Origin: Betaproteobacteria bacterium
GTDB taxonomy: Bacteria > Pseudomonadota > Gammaproteobacteria > Burkholderiales > SG8-39
DNA: 33,775 nucleotides
Assembly: GCA_016234705.1 (NCBI GenBank)
Contig: JACRAS010000031.1
Span: forward strand, 1-33,775
Direction: 5' to 3'
In this document: positions 17,570 to 25,777 of the stretch, piece after piece
Layout: every line of letters starts with the position of its first letter
Position numbering within the stretch: position 1 is the stretch's first letter
Made by a program: the position numbers and the translations under genes
Notes under the pieces: generated by a model
The model's input: only the letters and a program-made list of their open reading frames with translations
Database searches by the model: none
What the model was told of the DNA's origin: nothing

Positions 17570-17929
17570 GTGCCTATTTACGAATATCGTTGCTCGTCTT
17601 GCGGGTTCCAGAAAGAGTACCTGCAAAAGGTGAGTGCTCCCCTGTTGAGCATCTGCCCCGAATGCAGCAAAGAGACCTTCGGCAAGATGCTTACTGCTGC
17701 CGGTTTTCAGTTGAAGGGCGGCGGCTGGTATGCGACCGATTTCAAGAACAGCGGCGCCAGGCCCGCGGCCAAGGCCAACGGTCAGGACGGGACTGCGGCT
17801 AAACCCGAGAGCAAGACCGAAACCATAAGCGAGAGCAAGCGCGAGGTTAAGAGCGACAGCAAGACTGAAGCCAAGCCTGCTGCGGCCACGGCGCCGGTTT
17901 CTCCTGCGCGTACGGCCAGGGCGGAATGA
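17570..17929 (+). CDS. FmdB-type zinc-ribbon protein
   Basis: A 119-residue protein with the FmdB/CxxC_CxxC regulator domain at residues 1-42: PIYEYRCSSCG and CPECSKETFGKML supply four zinc cysteines. The rest is low-complexity, rich in Lys, Ser, Glu and Ala, and probably disordered. GGAGG lies 5 bases before GTG 17570. It overlaps the DUF502 gene by 4 bp (ATGA). The family's role is not well defined; the linkage with DUF502 and aspS recurs in betaproteobacteria. Confidence 0.88.
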   Translation: MPIYEYRCSSCGFQKEYLQKVSAPLLSICPECSKETFGKMLTAAGFQLKGGGWYATDFKNSGARPAAKANGQDGTAAKPESKTETISESKREVKSDSKTEAKPAAATAPVSPARTARAE

Positions 17930-18534
17930 AAAAATACCTCATCACCGGGCTGCTGATCTGGATTCCGCTGGTCATCACCATCTGGGTACTCAAGCTGGTG
18001 GTCGATATGCTCGACCAGAGCTTGCTGCTGCTGCCGCCGGCGCTGCGCACCGAAAGCTGGCTCGGTATCCATATTCCGGGCTTGGGCGTGCTGCTGACGC
18101 TGCTGATCGTGTTTCTGACGGGCGCGGTCACGGCGAATTTGATCGGGCAGCGCCTGGTGCATTTCTGGCACGAAATCCTGCACCGCATCCCGGTGGTGAG
18201 TTCGATTTATTCCAGCGTCAAGCAGGTGAGCGACACGCTGTTTTCCTCGAGCGGCGATGCTTTCCGCAAGGCGCTGCTGGTGCAGTGGCCGCGCGAGGGC
18301 ATGTGGACGATCGCTTTTCTTACCGGAACACCAGGCGGCGACGTCACGCGTCACCTGCAGGGCGATTTCGTCAGCGTTTATGTGCCGACCACGCCTAACC
18401 CGACCGGCGGGTACTTCGTGATGATGCCGCGCAAGGACGTGATCGAGCTCGACATGAGCGTGGACATGGCGCTCAAATACGTTATCTCCATGGGCGTGGC
18501 CTCGCCCAACGGGAGCGGAAAAAGGAAGCCATGA
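17926..18534 (+). CDS. DUF502 membrane protein
   Basis: A 202-residue protein of the DUF502 family. Two membrane helices are visible (about residues 5-27 and 52-75), followed by the conserved IPVVSSIYSSVKQVSD and a soluble part containing PTTPNPTGGYFVMMPRKDV. It is read with the zinc-ribbon gene through an ATGA overlap. Its function is not known. Its stop codon is immediately followed by the hairpin repeat at 18535. Confidence 0.9.
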   Translation: MKKYLITGLLIWIPLVITIWVLKLVVDMLDQSLLLLPPALRTESWLGIHIPGLGVLLTLLIVFLTGAVTANLIGQRLVHFWHEILHRIPVVSSIYSSVKQVSDTLFSSSGDAFRKALLVQWPREGMWTIAFLTGTPGGDVTRHLQGDFVSVYVPTTPNPTGGYFVMMPRKDVIELDMSVDMALKYVISMGVASPNGSGKRKP

Positions 18535-18786
18535 TTTATACTTGGCTACTTGAATCGCGCCCGCCGTTGTCGCAGAGTTGCAATCCTGCGCGGACGAAAA
18601 ACCGGCCGCGCGGATCGTCGATCGCGCGCGGATGAAAAGCACATCCGCACGCAATCGGCGGTCTTGTATAACACCCCACGCTGTCCTTGTTTTTTATCCA
18701 AAACAGTGTTTTCCGTGCGAATGCGCTTTTCATCCGCGCGGAAAACACGGTTGGCGCGCGCAGCGCGCAAGTTCGCGTGTGGCATG
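18535..18786 (-). repeat. Three-hairpin intergenic repeat, copy A
   Basis: Its reverse complement aligns almost without gaps to 27736-27988, at roughly three quarters identity by eye. Three hairpins are visible: 18588-18611 (GCGCGG/CCGCGC), 18619-18657 (16-bp stem with wobbles) and 18702-18752 (GTGTTTTCCG/CGGAAAACAC plus CGAATG/CATCCG). All have loops related to GATGAAAAGC. The end beside the DUF502 gene carries TATAAA on the minus strand. It fills the gap between DUF502 and aspS. Confidence 0.85.
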
Positions 18787-18841
18787 CTGCGGTATTTAAA
18801 GCGTCATATATAGCCATTGCCCATCACCGATAGCCAATACT

Positions 18842-20635
18842 ATGACTATGCGTACCCACTACTGCGGCCTGGTCAGCGCCGCCCAGCTCGATCAGACCGT
18901 CACCCTGTATGGATGGGTCAACACCCGGCGCGACCACGGCGGCGTGATTTTCATCGATTTGCGCGACCGCGAAGGCCTCGTCCAGATCGTGTGCAATCCG
19001 ACGCGGCCGGAGGTATTCGCGGTGGCGGAGAAAATCCGCAACGAATTCGTGATCCGGGTGGCGGGCAAGGTGATCCGGCGCGAGCCGGCGCTGGTGAATC
19101 CGAAGCTGAAAAGCGGCGAGATCGAGGTGCTGTGCCGCGAGCTCGAAATCCTCAACCCGGCGGTCACGCCGCCGTTCCAGCTCGATGAAGAAAACCTATC
19201 GGAGACCACCCGGCTCACGCACCGCGTGATCGACCTGCGCCGGCCGCAGATGCAGGCGAACTTGCGCCTGCGCTACAAGGTGGCGATGGCGGTGCGCAGG
19301 TACCTGGATGAGGCGGGGTTCATCGACATCGAGACGCCGATGCTTGCCAAGTCCACCCCGGAGGGGGCGCGCGACTACCTGGTGCCTTCGCGGGTGCACG
19401 ACGGCATGTTTTTCGCCCTGCCGCAATCGCCGCAACTATTCAAGCAGATGCTGATGATTGCGGGTTTCGACCGCTATTACCAGATTACCAAGTGCTTCCG
19501 CGACGAGGACCTGCGCGCCGACCGCCAGCCCGAGTTCACCCAGGTCGATATCGAGACCTCGTTCCTGGGGGAGGAAGAAATCCGCGGCATCATGGAAGGT
19601 CTGATGCGCGCCGCGTTCAAGCATTCACTCGATGTGGTGCTACCCGATCCCTTGCCGGTCATGAGCTATGCCGAGGCGATGGCGCGCTACGGCTCGGACA
19701 AGCCGGACCTGCGCGTGCCGCTCGAGTTCACCGAGCTTACCGACATCATGAAAAGCGTCGAGTTCAAGGTGTTCTCAGGCCCGGCCAATGCGGCCGGCGG
19801 GCGCGTCGCGGCTTTGCGCATTCCCGGCGGCGGCGCGCTCACGCGCGGCGAGATTGACGCCTATACCCGGTTCGTCGCCATCTACGGCGCCAGGGGCCTC
19901 GCCTATATCAAGGTGAACGAGGTCGCCCGCGGCCGCGAGGGCTTGCAGTCGCCGGTCGTGAAGAATCTTTCCGATGCGGCGCTCGCCGCCATCGTCGAGC
20001 GCTCCGGCGCGAAAGACGGCGACCTCGTGTTCTTCGCCGCCGACAAGGCCAAGATCGTGAACGATGCGCTGGGCGCGCTGCGGGTAAAGATCGGCCATGA
20101 AAAGGGATTTGCCGCGCAGGGCTGGAAGCCGCTGTGGGTGGTGGACTTCCCCATGTTCGAATACGACGAGGAAGCCAAGCGCTGGGTCCCCATGCACCAC
20201 CCGTTTACCGCGCCCAAGGACGGGCACGAGGACTACCTCGCGACCGATCCGTCCAAAGCCGTCGCCAAGGCGTACGACATGGTGCTGAACGGGTCGGAAA
20301 TCGGCGGCGGTTCGGTGCGCATCCATCGCGAGGAAGTGCAGTCCAAGGTATTCCGCGCGCTCGCCATCGGGGCGGAGGAAGCGAAGCTGAAATTCGGCTA
20401 CCTGCTCGACGCGCTGCAGTACGGCGCGCCGCCTCACGGCGGCATCGCCTTCGGCCTGGATCGCATCGTCGCGATGATGGTGGGCAGCGAATCGATCCGC
20501 GATGTCATCGCCTTCCCCAAGACGCAGCGGGCGCAATGCCTGCTGACGCAGGCGCCCAGCCCGGTCGACGAGAAGCAGTTGCGCGAACTGCACATCAGAT
20601 TGCGCGGCGCCGAGAAACAGCCCGTAAAGAGCTAG
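18842..20635 (+). CDS. aspS: Aspartyl-tRNA synthetase, non-discriminating type
   Basis: A class II synthetase of 597 residues: N-terminal OB-fold (1-110), catalytic core with motif 2 [18 protein letters not shown] and motif 3 [11 protein letters not shown], and the bacterial GAD insertion (about 290-420). The segment RRDHGGVIF has His where discriminating enzymes such as E. coli have Leu; in Pseudomonas this His marks AspRS that also charges tRNA-Asn. I infer Asn-tRNA is made through GatCAB. The start could be 18842 or the ATG at 18848, closer to the family N-terminus (MRTHYCG). A weak TATATA (18807-18812) is the only -10 candidate. Confidence 0.96.
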   Translation: MTMRTHYCGLVSAAQLDQTVTLYGWVNTRRDHGGVIFIDLRDREGLVQIVCNPTRPEVFAVAEKIRNEFVIRVAGKVIRREPALVNPKLKSGEIEVLCRELEILNPAVTPPFQLDEENLSETTRLTHRVIDLRRPQMQANLRLRYKVAMAVRRYLDEAGFIDIETPMLAKSTPEGARDYLVPSRVHDGMFFALPQSPQLFKQMLMIAGFDRYYQITKCFRDEDLRADRQPEFTQVDIETSFLGEEEIRGIMEGLMRAAFKHSLDVVLPDPLPVMSYAEAMARYGSDKPDLRVPLEFTELTDIMKSVEFKVFSGPANAAGGRVAALRIPGGGALTRGEIDAYTRFVAIYGARGLAYIKVNEVARGREGLQSPVVKNLSDAALAAIVERSGAKDGDLVFFAADKAKIVNDALGALRVKIGHEKGFAAQGWKPLWVVDFPMFEYDEEAKRWVPMHHPFTAPKDGHEDYLATDPSKAVAKAYDMVLNGSEIGGGSVRIHREEVQSKVFRALAIGAEEAKLKFGYLLDALQYGAPPHGGIAFGLDRIVAMMVGSESIRDVIAFPKTQRAQCLLTQAPSPVDEKQLRELHIRLRGAEKQPVKS

Positions 20636-20678
20636 AACGCCCGGCTCTAGCCTGCGGATTGACCCCGGACCAGCAAGC

Positions 20679-21053
20679 ATGAAGCGGTTAGTCATCGTCT
20701 TTTGCGCGCTGTTGGCATTGAGCGGCGCGGCGATTGCGCGAGCTCCGGTCCCGATCGGCGATATCCCGGCCGCCGCTTTGCCTGCCGAAGCGCGCGCGAC
20801 CCTGGCGCTGATCAAGGCGGGCGGGCGGTTTCCCTACGCCAGGGACGGCAGCGTGTTCGGCAATCGCGAAAAAATGCTGCCCCTGCGCCAGCGCGGCCAT
20901 TACCGCGAATACACGGTGAAGACGCCGGGTGCGCGCGATCGCGGCGCGCGCCGCGTCGTCGCCGGCGCGGGCGCCTCGGGCGACGTGCGCACCTCCGGCG
21001 AGTACTATTACAGCGACGACCATTACAATTCTTTCAGGCGGATCCGTGAGTAA
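20679..21053 (+). CDS. Secreted guanyl-specific ribonuclease (barnase family)
   Basis: A 124-residue protein with a signal peptide (MKRLVIVFCALLALSGAAIA) and a microbial RNase N1/T1 fold. Catalytic residues correspond to barnase Glu73, Arg87 and His102: E77 (REYTV), R91 (GARRVV), H115 (DDHYNSFR). FPYARDGSVFGNRE is the family's substrate-side segment. The active site appears complete. The barstar gene overlaps its last 8 bases, providing immunity. It may serve RNA scavenging or attack on competitors; the sequence does not say which. Confidence 0.9.
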   Translation: MKRLVIVFCALLALSGAAIARAPVPIGDIPAAALPAEARATLALIKAGGRFPYARDGSVFGNREKMLPLRQRGHYREYTVKTPGARDRGARRVVAGAGASGDVRTSGEYYYSDDHYNSFRRIRE

Positions 21054-21489
21054 CTCTCTGGAACAACTGCTCAAGGACAAGGACCAGGCCGGCGTCTATC
21101 TCGCCGGGCCGGACACGCGCCTGATCGCCGAGGCTGCACAGGCAGCGGGCCTCGCACTGTGGCGCGTGGACATCGGCCACGTGCACGACAAGCAGGGCTT
21201 CACCGCGCTGGTGGCCAAGGCGCTCGCCTTTCCGGAATGGTTCGGCGGCAACTGGGACGCGTTCGAAGACTGCCTCGGCGATCTTTCCTGGCATCCGGCG
21301 CCGGGCTATGTGCTGCTGCTCGAGCACGGCAAGCATTTCGGCGCCGGCCACAAGCAAGAGTTCGTCACCGCGGTGGAAGTGCTCGACGGCGTCGCGGAAT
21401 ATTGGCAGGGGCAAGGCAAGCCGTTCTGGGCCATCGTCAGCGGTCCCGACGGCTGGGATGCCGGATTGCCGCCGCTGCCCACGGCCTGA
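21046..21489 (+). CDS. Barstar-family ribonuclease inhibitor
   Basis: A 147-residue protein with the barstar core: WRVDIGHVHDKQGFTALVAK, ALAFPEWFGGNWDAFEDCLGDLSW. The FP-EWFG-NWDAFEDCL block supplies the acidic helix that plugs the RNase active site. It begins at GTG 21046, overlapping the RNase gene by 8 bp in another frame, so toxin and inhibitor are co-translated. The inhibitor lacks a signal peptide and would protect the cytoplasm from unexported enzyme. Confidence 0.9.
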   Translation: MSNSLEQLLKDKDQAGVYLAGPDTRLIAEAAQAAGLALWRVDIGHVHDKQGFTALVAKALAFPEWFGGNWDAFEDCLGDLSWHPAPGYVLLLEHGKHFGAGHKQEFVTAVEVLDGVAEYWQGQGKPFWAIVSGPDGWDAGLPPLPTA

Positions 21490-21511
21490 GCTAGCCTTTC
21501 TTCTGCCAGGC

Positions 21512-21973
21512 GTGTCACACGGCCACAAAATCCCGCGTTCGGTCCTGGTGGTAATTTACACCGTCGATTTGCATGTGCTCATGCTGGAACGCGCCGGCTG
21601 GCCGGGCTTCTGGCAGTCGGTCACGGGCAGCGTCGATCACGAGAACGAGCCGCTCGCCGAAACCGCCGCGCGCGAAGTGCGCGAGGAGACCGGTATCGAT
21701 GCCTCGCAATACCCGCTCACGGACTGGGGAATCGAAAAGCGCTTCGAGATCTTCAAGAAGTATCGCAGCCGTTACGCCGACGGCGTGACGCATAACTGGG
21801 AGCATGTATTCGGACTGGAGTTGCCCGCGATGGTGCCGGTACGGCTCGAACCGGCGGAGCACCTGCGTTACGAGTGGTTGCCGTGGAAAGAAGCCGCGGA
21901 GCGCACGCCCTCCTGGACTAATCGCGACGCCATTCTGCTGCTGCCGCAAAAGCGCGGCGCGGGCGCATCTTGA
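21512..21973 (+). CDS. nudB: Dihydroneopterin triphosphate pyrophosphatase (Nudix)
   Basis: A 153-residue Nudix hydrolase like E. coli NudB, which removes pyrophosphate from dihydroneopterin triphosphate in folate synthesis. PRSVLVVIYT, FWQSVTGSV and the Nudix box ending AAREVREETGID are present; the box has one extra residue before the Glu compared with E. coli. The later GVTHNWEHVFGLELP matches NudB as well. The likely start is GTG 21512, 22 bp after barstar. Confidence 0.9.
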   Translation: MSHGHKIPRSVLVVIYTVDLHVLMLERAGWPGFWQSVTGSVDHENEPLAETAAREVREETGIDASQYPLTDWGIEKRFEIFKKYRSRYADGVTHNWEHVFGLELPAMVPVRLEPAEHLRYEWLPWKEAAERTPSWTNRDAILLLPQKRGAGAS

Positions 21974-22096
21974 TCAAACTGGAATATGCTTCGGCTGTTC
22001 AAGTTGACGCGCCAAGTCCAATGAAGGGGCGGCCATCAACTGGCTAAGGATCGTTTGAATGCTTTTGGGCATTTCCATGTTTCCCTCGCAAAACAA

Positions 22097-22507
22097 TTAG
22101 AGCCAGCGAATACTGACTTCCCCCTCGACCTGCTTGAATTCCTTGTCTCCAGTGACGAGGTCGGACTTGCGGTCTTTCGCGAGTGCCGCGGCAAAGCAAT
22201 CGGCGTAGGACATTCTGTAGCGCGCCTTGAATGTTCCCGCTATCCGCGTGAGGGGCCAATCGGCATCGATTAGTTCGATGCCGAGACCTGTCAGATCGGC
22301 CACCGCGCTGTCCGCTTGCGCTTCGGAAATTTTCCTGGCGAGGATGTACCAGACCTCTCCGGCGTTTACGATGGACATGTACATCGGAATGCGGTTTTCA
22401 TGGGCGCTCGTGATTAGGTCGGCGACCTCCTGTCCGGACGCTTCGTCGCCGAGATACGCCAGTACCGCCCACGAATCGAGCACCAGCGCTTTAGACTTGC
22501 GCGGCAT
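22097..22507 (-). CDS. vapC: VapC-type PIN toxin
   Basis: A 136-residue PIN ribonuclease. LVLDSWAVLAYL gives the first Asp, NAGEVWYIL the Glu, and MSYADCFAAALAK and LVTGDKEFKQVE the other acids, so all four metal ligands are in place. ATG 22507 shares a base with the antitoxin stop (TGATG), indicating coupled translation. The preceding TTG in the same frame is an unlikely start. Confidence 0.9.
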   Translation of the reverse strand: MPRKSKALVLDSWAVLAYLGDEASGQEVADLITSAHENRIPMYMSIVNAGEVWYILARKISEAQADSAVADLTGLGIELIDADWPLTRIAGTFKARYRMSYADCFAAALAKDRKSDLVTGDKEFKQVEGEVSIRWL

Positions 22508-22737
22508 CAAAGGTTCCTTTCGCGTTTCTTCTCCGCTGCCAGCGCCGTCAACAAGCCCTTGCCCTTGTATTTTCCGCGTAAATTCTGGATGTAATCGCGT
22601 GTGACGGGCGTCAGAATGATTCGATGCGCCTGCTCATCGACGTCCACCTGTACACGCGTGCCCTCCTTGATTCCAAACTTTCGCCGGATCTTGGAGGGAA
22701 TGACGATCTGGCCCTTGACGGTCATGTAGGAATCCAC
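22507..22737 (-). CDS. vapB: AbrB/MazE-type antitoxin (VapB)
   Basis: A 76-residue AbrB-type protein: TVKGQIVIPSKIRRKFGIKE then GTRVQVDVDEQAHRIILTP. The C-terminal tail (GKYKGKGLLTALAAEKKRER) should bind the PIN toxin. The start may be GTG 22737 (MDSYMTVKG, with GGAAC upstream) or ATG 22725. Upstream, AGTATGATGTTACT (22772-22785 region) is a small palindrome that could be an operator. Confidence 0.87.
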   Translation of the reverse strand: MDSYMTVKGQIVIPSKIRRKFGIKEGTRVQVDVDEQAHRIILTPVTRDYIQNLRGKYKGKGLLTALAAEKKRERNL

Positions 22738-23217
22738 GATAGTTCCATCTATTTAATGAAAGTATGATGTTACTATAAAAGTAAGCCGATTGTAAAATGA
22801 ACTACATTTGTGGAACGCAACCCCGACATCGCGCGAGCGTCCGGCACCGCGAGCGCCCCCGTTACGACGTCCCGCTTCAGGTAATTAGCCGGTTGTTCGC
22901 TCATAATGTGAGTGAAATCGCTTTCACCAAGCGTCAACGACCGCTTTTGGCCGTTATGTAGAGCTCTACATAATGGCCGTTTGCAGTCTCTTGAGACAGT
23001 GCAGTTCGAGTGCACGCGCCACCGAACAATGGCTTGCGGGACGACGCGTTGCAACAGGCGCCCGTCTGAAGCCGAACGATAGAAATCGTCAAGACTTCCA
23101 GAAATGGTGCCCCTGTATTTGCGCGGGGATTTGCAAGGGAGGACGCGTCCCCCTTGCTCGTGGAATATTGGTCCTTCCGCGGCCGGAGATACTCTACTTG
23201 CTTTCAGCCCGTCCGAA
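22738..23217. other. Hairpin-rich intergenic region
   Basis: This 480-bp gap has no credible gene. It contains the vapBC promoter region, a run of palindromes (22912-22997) and, at its right end, the repeat copy at 23125-23220. Open frames crossing it are by-products of the palindromes. Confidence 0.6.
22912..22997. repeat. Cluster of three palindromes
   Basis: GTGAAA-TCGC-TTTCAC (22912-22927); a 30-bp palindrome GGCCgTTATGTAGAGC mirrored around AGCT (22949-22978) with one G/T wobble, extended outward by GAC.GC/GC.GTC pairing; and GTCTC-TT-GAGAC (22986-22997). No T run follows, so these are not ordinary terminators. Confidence 0.6.
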
Positions 23218-23220
23218 TCA
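23125..23220 (-). repeat. ~96-bp palindromic repeat, left copy
   Basis: Read on the minus strand from the radical-SAM stop codon, these 96 bases align with the 97 bases following the NAPRTase stop (25583-25679), about two thirds identical, with one single-base gap. The core is a palindrome: GCAAGGG-A-GGACGCGTCC-CCCTTGC (23133-23157). Confidence 0.8.
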
Positions 23221-24168
23221 AGAATAGGCGACGCAGTTCTCGCACACGGTGCCGCGCACGTCCTTTTTCAGGTGGGCCGCGCGCAGTTTCACGAACGCCG
23301 GCGCATTCCAGGCTTGGATGAACGACTGCTTGGTCAGGTCGCCCATGGTCCAGTTGGCGGTGGCGTCGAAGCAGCAGGCCGAGAGCTTGCCGTCCGCAGT
23401 GACGTGGCCCTCGGTGAATGCCGACCAGCAGGGCAGGGGCTCGCGCAGGGCATCGATTCTTCCCTGGTTGCCGGCGGTGGGGCGATAGCCGAGTTGCGCT
23501 TCGCGTTCGATGGCGAAGGCGCCCATCGAATACAGCGGCAGCCAGTAATGCAGGTCGACGTAGGGGATCACCCGCTCGCCGAGCAGCGCCTCCATCTTCG
23601 CCTGCTGCGCTCCGTCGTAGCGGATGGACGAGGCATAAAGCCCGGTGTCGTAGCCGTGCTCCCGGCGCAGTTCCCACCCCGCCCGGATGTTGTCCAGGGC
23701 GCGATGGAACAACCTGCCCGACACGCCCATGATTTTCTCGAACTGCTCTTCGTCGGCGGCGTTCACCGACCATTTGAGCGAGTCCAGTCCGGCTTTCATG
23801 CAGGCCTCGATCGCTTCCGGAAATGCCATCGAGGCGTTGGAGGTGAGGAACACATAGGGCATCGCGAGTTCGGATTTCAGATAGGCGATGCAGTCCACGA
23901 GCAGCCGCGGACCCATGAAGGATTCGCCGAGGTAGAACACGCCGATTTCCTTCACCCCTGCCTCGCTCATTTCGCGCGTGATGCGCTTGAACAGTCCGAG
24001 ATCCATGTCCCACTTGGGCTGGATCTCGCGGTTGCGCAGGGCGCAGAAGCCGCAGCGGTAATTGCAGCGCGGCGAAATCTCGATTTTCACGCTCTTCGGC
24101 GCCGGCGGCGCCGCCTTCAGGTATTCTGGCGGTATCTTGGTCACCGAGTCGATTCTGTCAGTAATCAC
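23218..24168 (-). CDS. Radical SAM protein with C-terminal SPASM-like cluster
   Basis: A 316-residue radical-SAM enzyme. CNYRCGFC (C35, C39, C42) is the CX3CX2C motif that binds the SAM-cleaving [4Fe-4S] cluster; YLGESF is the following GGEP-like stretch. The C-terminal cysteines PLPCWSAF, SACCFD and VCENC (309-312) fit an auxiliary SPASM/twitch cluster, as in peptide-modifying or sugar-modifying enzymes. The start is GTG 24168 behind AGGAGG. It is divergent from the NAPRTase gene and shares a 184-bp control region with it. No substrate peptide gene is visible nearby, and the substrate is unknown. Confidence 0.88.
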   Translation of the reverse strand: MITDRIDSVTKIPPEYLKAAPPAPKSVKIEISPRCNYRCGFCALRNREIQPKWDMDLGLFKRITREMSEAGVKEIGVFYLGESFMGPRLLVDCIAYLKSELAMPYVFLTSNASMAFPEAIEACMKAGLDSLKWSVNAADEEQFEKIMGVSGRLFHRALDNIRAGWELRREHGYDTGLYASSIRYDGAQQAKMEALLGERVIPYVDLHYWLPLYSMGAFAIEREAQLGYRPTAGNQGRIDALREPLPCWSAFTEGHVTADGKLSACCFDATANWTMGDLTKQSFIQAWNAPAFVKLRAAHLKKDVRGTVCENCVAYS

Positions 24169-24234
24169 GCTGACCTCCTGTTGCAGGCAGTGTTATACAC
24201 TAGCCGATCCTATGGGAAACGACGCCCGCGGCGT

Positions 24235-24248
24235 TTGATGTGGGTCAA
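24235..24248. promoter_or_regulatory. FNR/ANR-type box
   Basis: TTGATGTGGGTCAA has the 5-4-5 form TTGAT-N4-GTCAA, one base off the symmetrical FNR consensus. It lies in the divergent promoter region, 104 bp before the NAPRTase ATG and 66 bp before the radical-SAM GTG. TATAAC on the minus strand (24192-24197) is a possible radical-SAM -10 box. Regulation by an FNR-family protein is inferred. Confidence 0.5.
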
Positions 24249-24352
24249 GGAATTTCCCCTCGCCCTGCGCGAAGCGCATGGCGGGAGGGATCCCGTCTCT
24301 TGCGGCGGAGGCGCTACGCCGTTCATAATGGACGCTTATCCGGAAAAATGCC

Positions 24353-25585
24353 ATGAACAAACCCTTGGACCTGAAGCTCGAAACAGAGCGCCGCGAGCGT
24401 GCCGATTACCTGCTCTCGCGCACCGACAAGTATTTCACCAAGTCGCGCCAGATCGTGGAAAAGTTCGGCGACAAGAGCGTGACCTACGGCGTGTTCCTGC
24501 GCCGCGGCACCGTTTGCGCCGTCAACCCGGCGCTGGAAATCCTGCGCGAATACTACCCGCGGGACGCCGTGCCGCTCAAGATCACGCGGCTGTACGAGGA
24601 GGGCGCCTTCGTCCCGGATCAGAAGCCGATTTTCACCTATACCGGCTCGTTCGCCGCCCTGGTCGAACTGGAAACGCTGATCCTGCGCCGCGTCGGCACC
24701 GCCTGCGTGTCCGCCTACAACGCCTACAAGATGGCGACCGACATGCCCAAGGTGGCTTTCATCGACATGCATGCGCGCCACGCCTGCGGCGACGACCTGT
24801 CCATTCTGGCCGCTTATGGCGCCGCGGTCGGCAGCCGCATTGCCAAGCTCTCCGGCGCAGTCGGTTTTCTCGGCTCCTCCCAGGATCTGACCGCGCATTT
24901 CTACGGTCAGGAAAACGGGCTCGGCACCATGCCGCATGGCATCGTCGGCTACGCCGGCTCCACCCTGAGAGCGGCGCAGATGTACGCCGAGACGCACCCG
25001 CAGGACAATCTTACCGTGCTGGTCGATTACTATGCGCGCGAATTCAGCGATGCGCTCGAGGTCTGCCGCTGGTGGTACAAGGATATGTTGCCGGCCGACC
25101 CCGCCAGCGCGCGCGCGCTCGCGTTTCGCATCGACACCCATGGCGAGCGCTACGCCGAGGGGCTCGATTACGAACAGTCGGTCGAGCTGGTGGCCAACTG
25201 GCTGCATGTATTGAACGAGTACGAGGCGGTGCGGGCGGTGATGGGCGATGAGGCCTACGACTCGGACACGCTCAACATCGTCAAGGACCGCGTGCGCAAG
25301 GTGCTGTTCGGCACCGGCGTGTCGGTGGCTAGCGTGATCAAGATGCGCCAGACCCTTGATGCTTCCGGCTTTAACTCGGCGCGCATCGTCGGCTCCAGCG
25401 GGTTCACGCCGTTCAAGTGCAAAATGTTCGGCCATGCGCGCGCGCCGGTGGACGTGATCGGCACCGGCTCGTTCATCCCGGAGGCTTTCGGCGACACTTT
25501 CGCCACCGCCGACATTTTCATGTACGACGGCGAATTCCTCATCAAGGTCGGGCGCGAGAAGCTGTTTCAGGGTTTGAAACCTTAA
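24353..25585 (+). CDS. Nicotinate phosphoribosyltransferase family
   Basis: A 410-residue protein of the type II phosphoribosyltransferase fold. HARHACGDDLS, GLGTMPHG, RIDTHGERYAEG and VDVIGTGSF are recognisable active-site segments of nicotinate phosphoribosyltransferases, which make nicotinate mononucleotide from nicotinate and PRPP for NAD salvage. The sequence is unlike E. coli PncB and nearer the PncB2-like branch, so another base as substrate is possible. It lies divergent from a radical-SAM gene, and its stop codon begins a repeat. Confidence 0.88.
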   Translation: MNKPLDLKLETERRERADYLLSRTDKYFTKSRQIVEKFGDKSVTYGVFLRRGTVCAVNPALEILREYYPRDAVPLKITRLYEEGAFVPDQKPIFTYTGSFAALVELETLILRRVGTACVSAYNAYKMATDMPKVAFIDMHARHACGDDLSILAAYGAAVGSRIAKLSGAVGFLGSSQDLTAHFYGQENGLGTMPHGIVGYAGSTLRAAQMYAETHPQDNLTVLVDYYAREFSDALEVCRWWYKDMLPADPASARALAFRIDTHGERYAEGLDYEQSVELVANWLHVLNEYEAVRAVMGDEAYDSDTLNIVKDRVRKVLFGTGVSVASVIKMRQTLDASGFNSARIVGSSGFTPFKCKMFGHARAPVDVIGTGSFIPEAFGDTFATADIFMYDGEFLIKVGREKLFQGLKP

Positions 25586-25679
25586 ACCGGATCAGCCCGA
25601 AGCAAACAGCGTGTCTTCGGCCAAGGAAAAGCTCTAATTCCACGAACAAGGGGGGGTGCACCCCCCCTTGTAAATCCCC
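25583..25679 (+). repeat. ~96-bp palindromic repeat, right copy
   Basis: Homologous to 23125-23220 in opposite orientation, and beginning at the NAPRTase stop codon. Its core is a perfect 26-bp palindrome (25646-25671): ACAAG plus six G, TGCA, then the complement. In both copies ATTCCACGA stands just before and AAATCCCC just after the palindrome. Confidence 0.8.
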
Positions 25680-25777
25680 CTGCGGATGCAGACTCGCCAT
25701 TTTTCGGTTCTCTTGACTCATAAGTGACTAAACCTAACTTCGGCCATGGCCACATATACGCCGAACGTGAGGCCGGG

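Noticed and set aside
24169..24352. Possible NAD-sensing riboswitch upstream of the NAPRTase gene
   Set aside because: I could not recognise a conserved riboswitch core; the only structured signals are the FNR-like box and short GC repeats.
23104..25251. 715-codon open frame on the plus strand
   Set aside because: It runs antisense to the radical-SAM gene and out of frame through the NAPRTase gene, with Arg/Gly/Ala-rich shadow composition; both real genes have recognisable domains.
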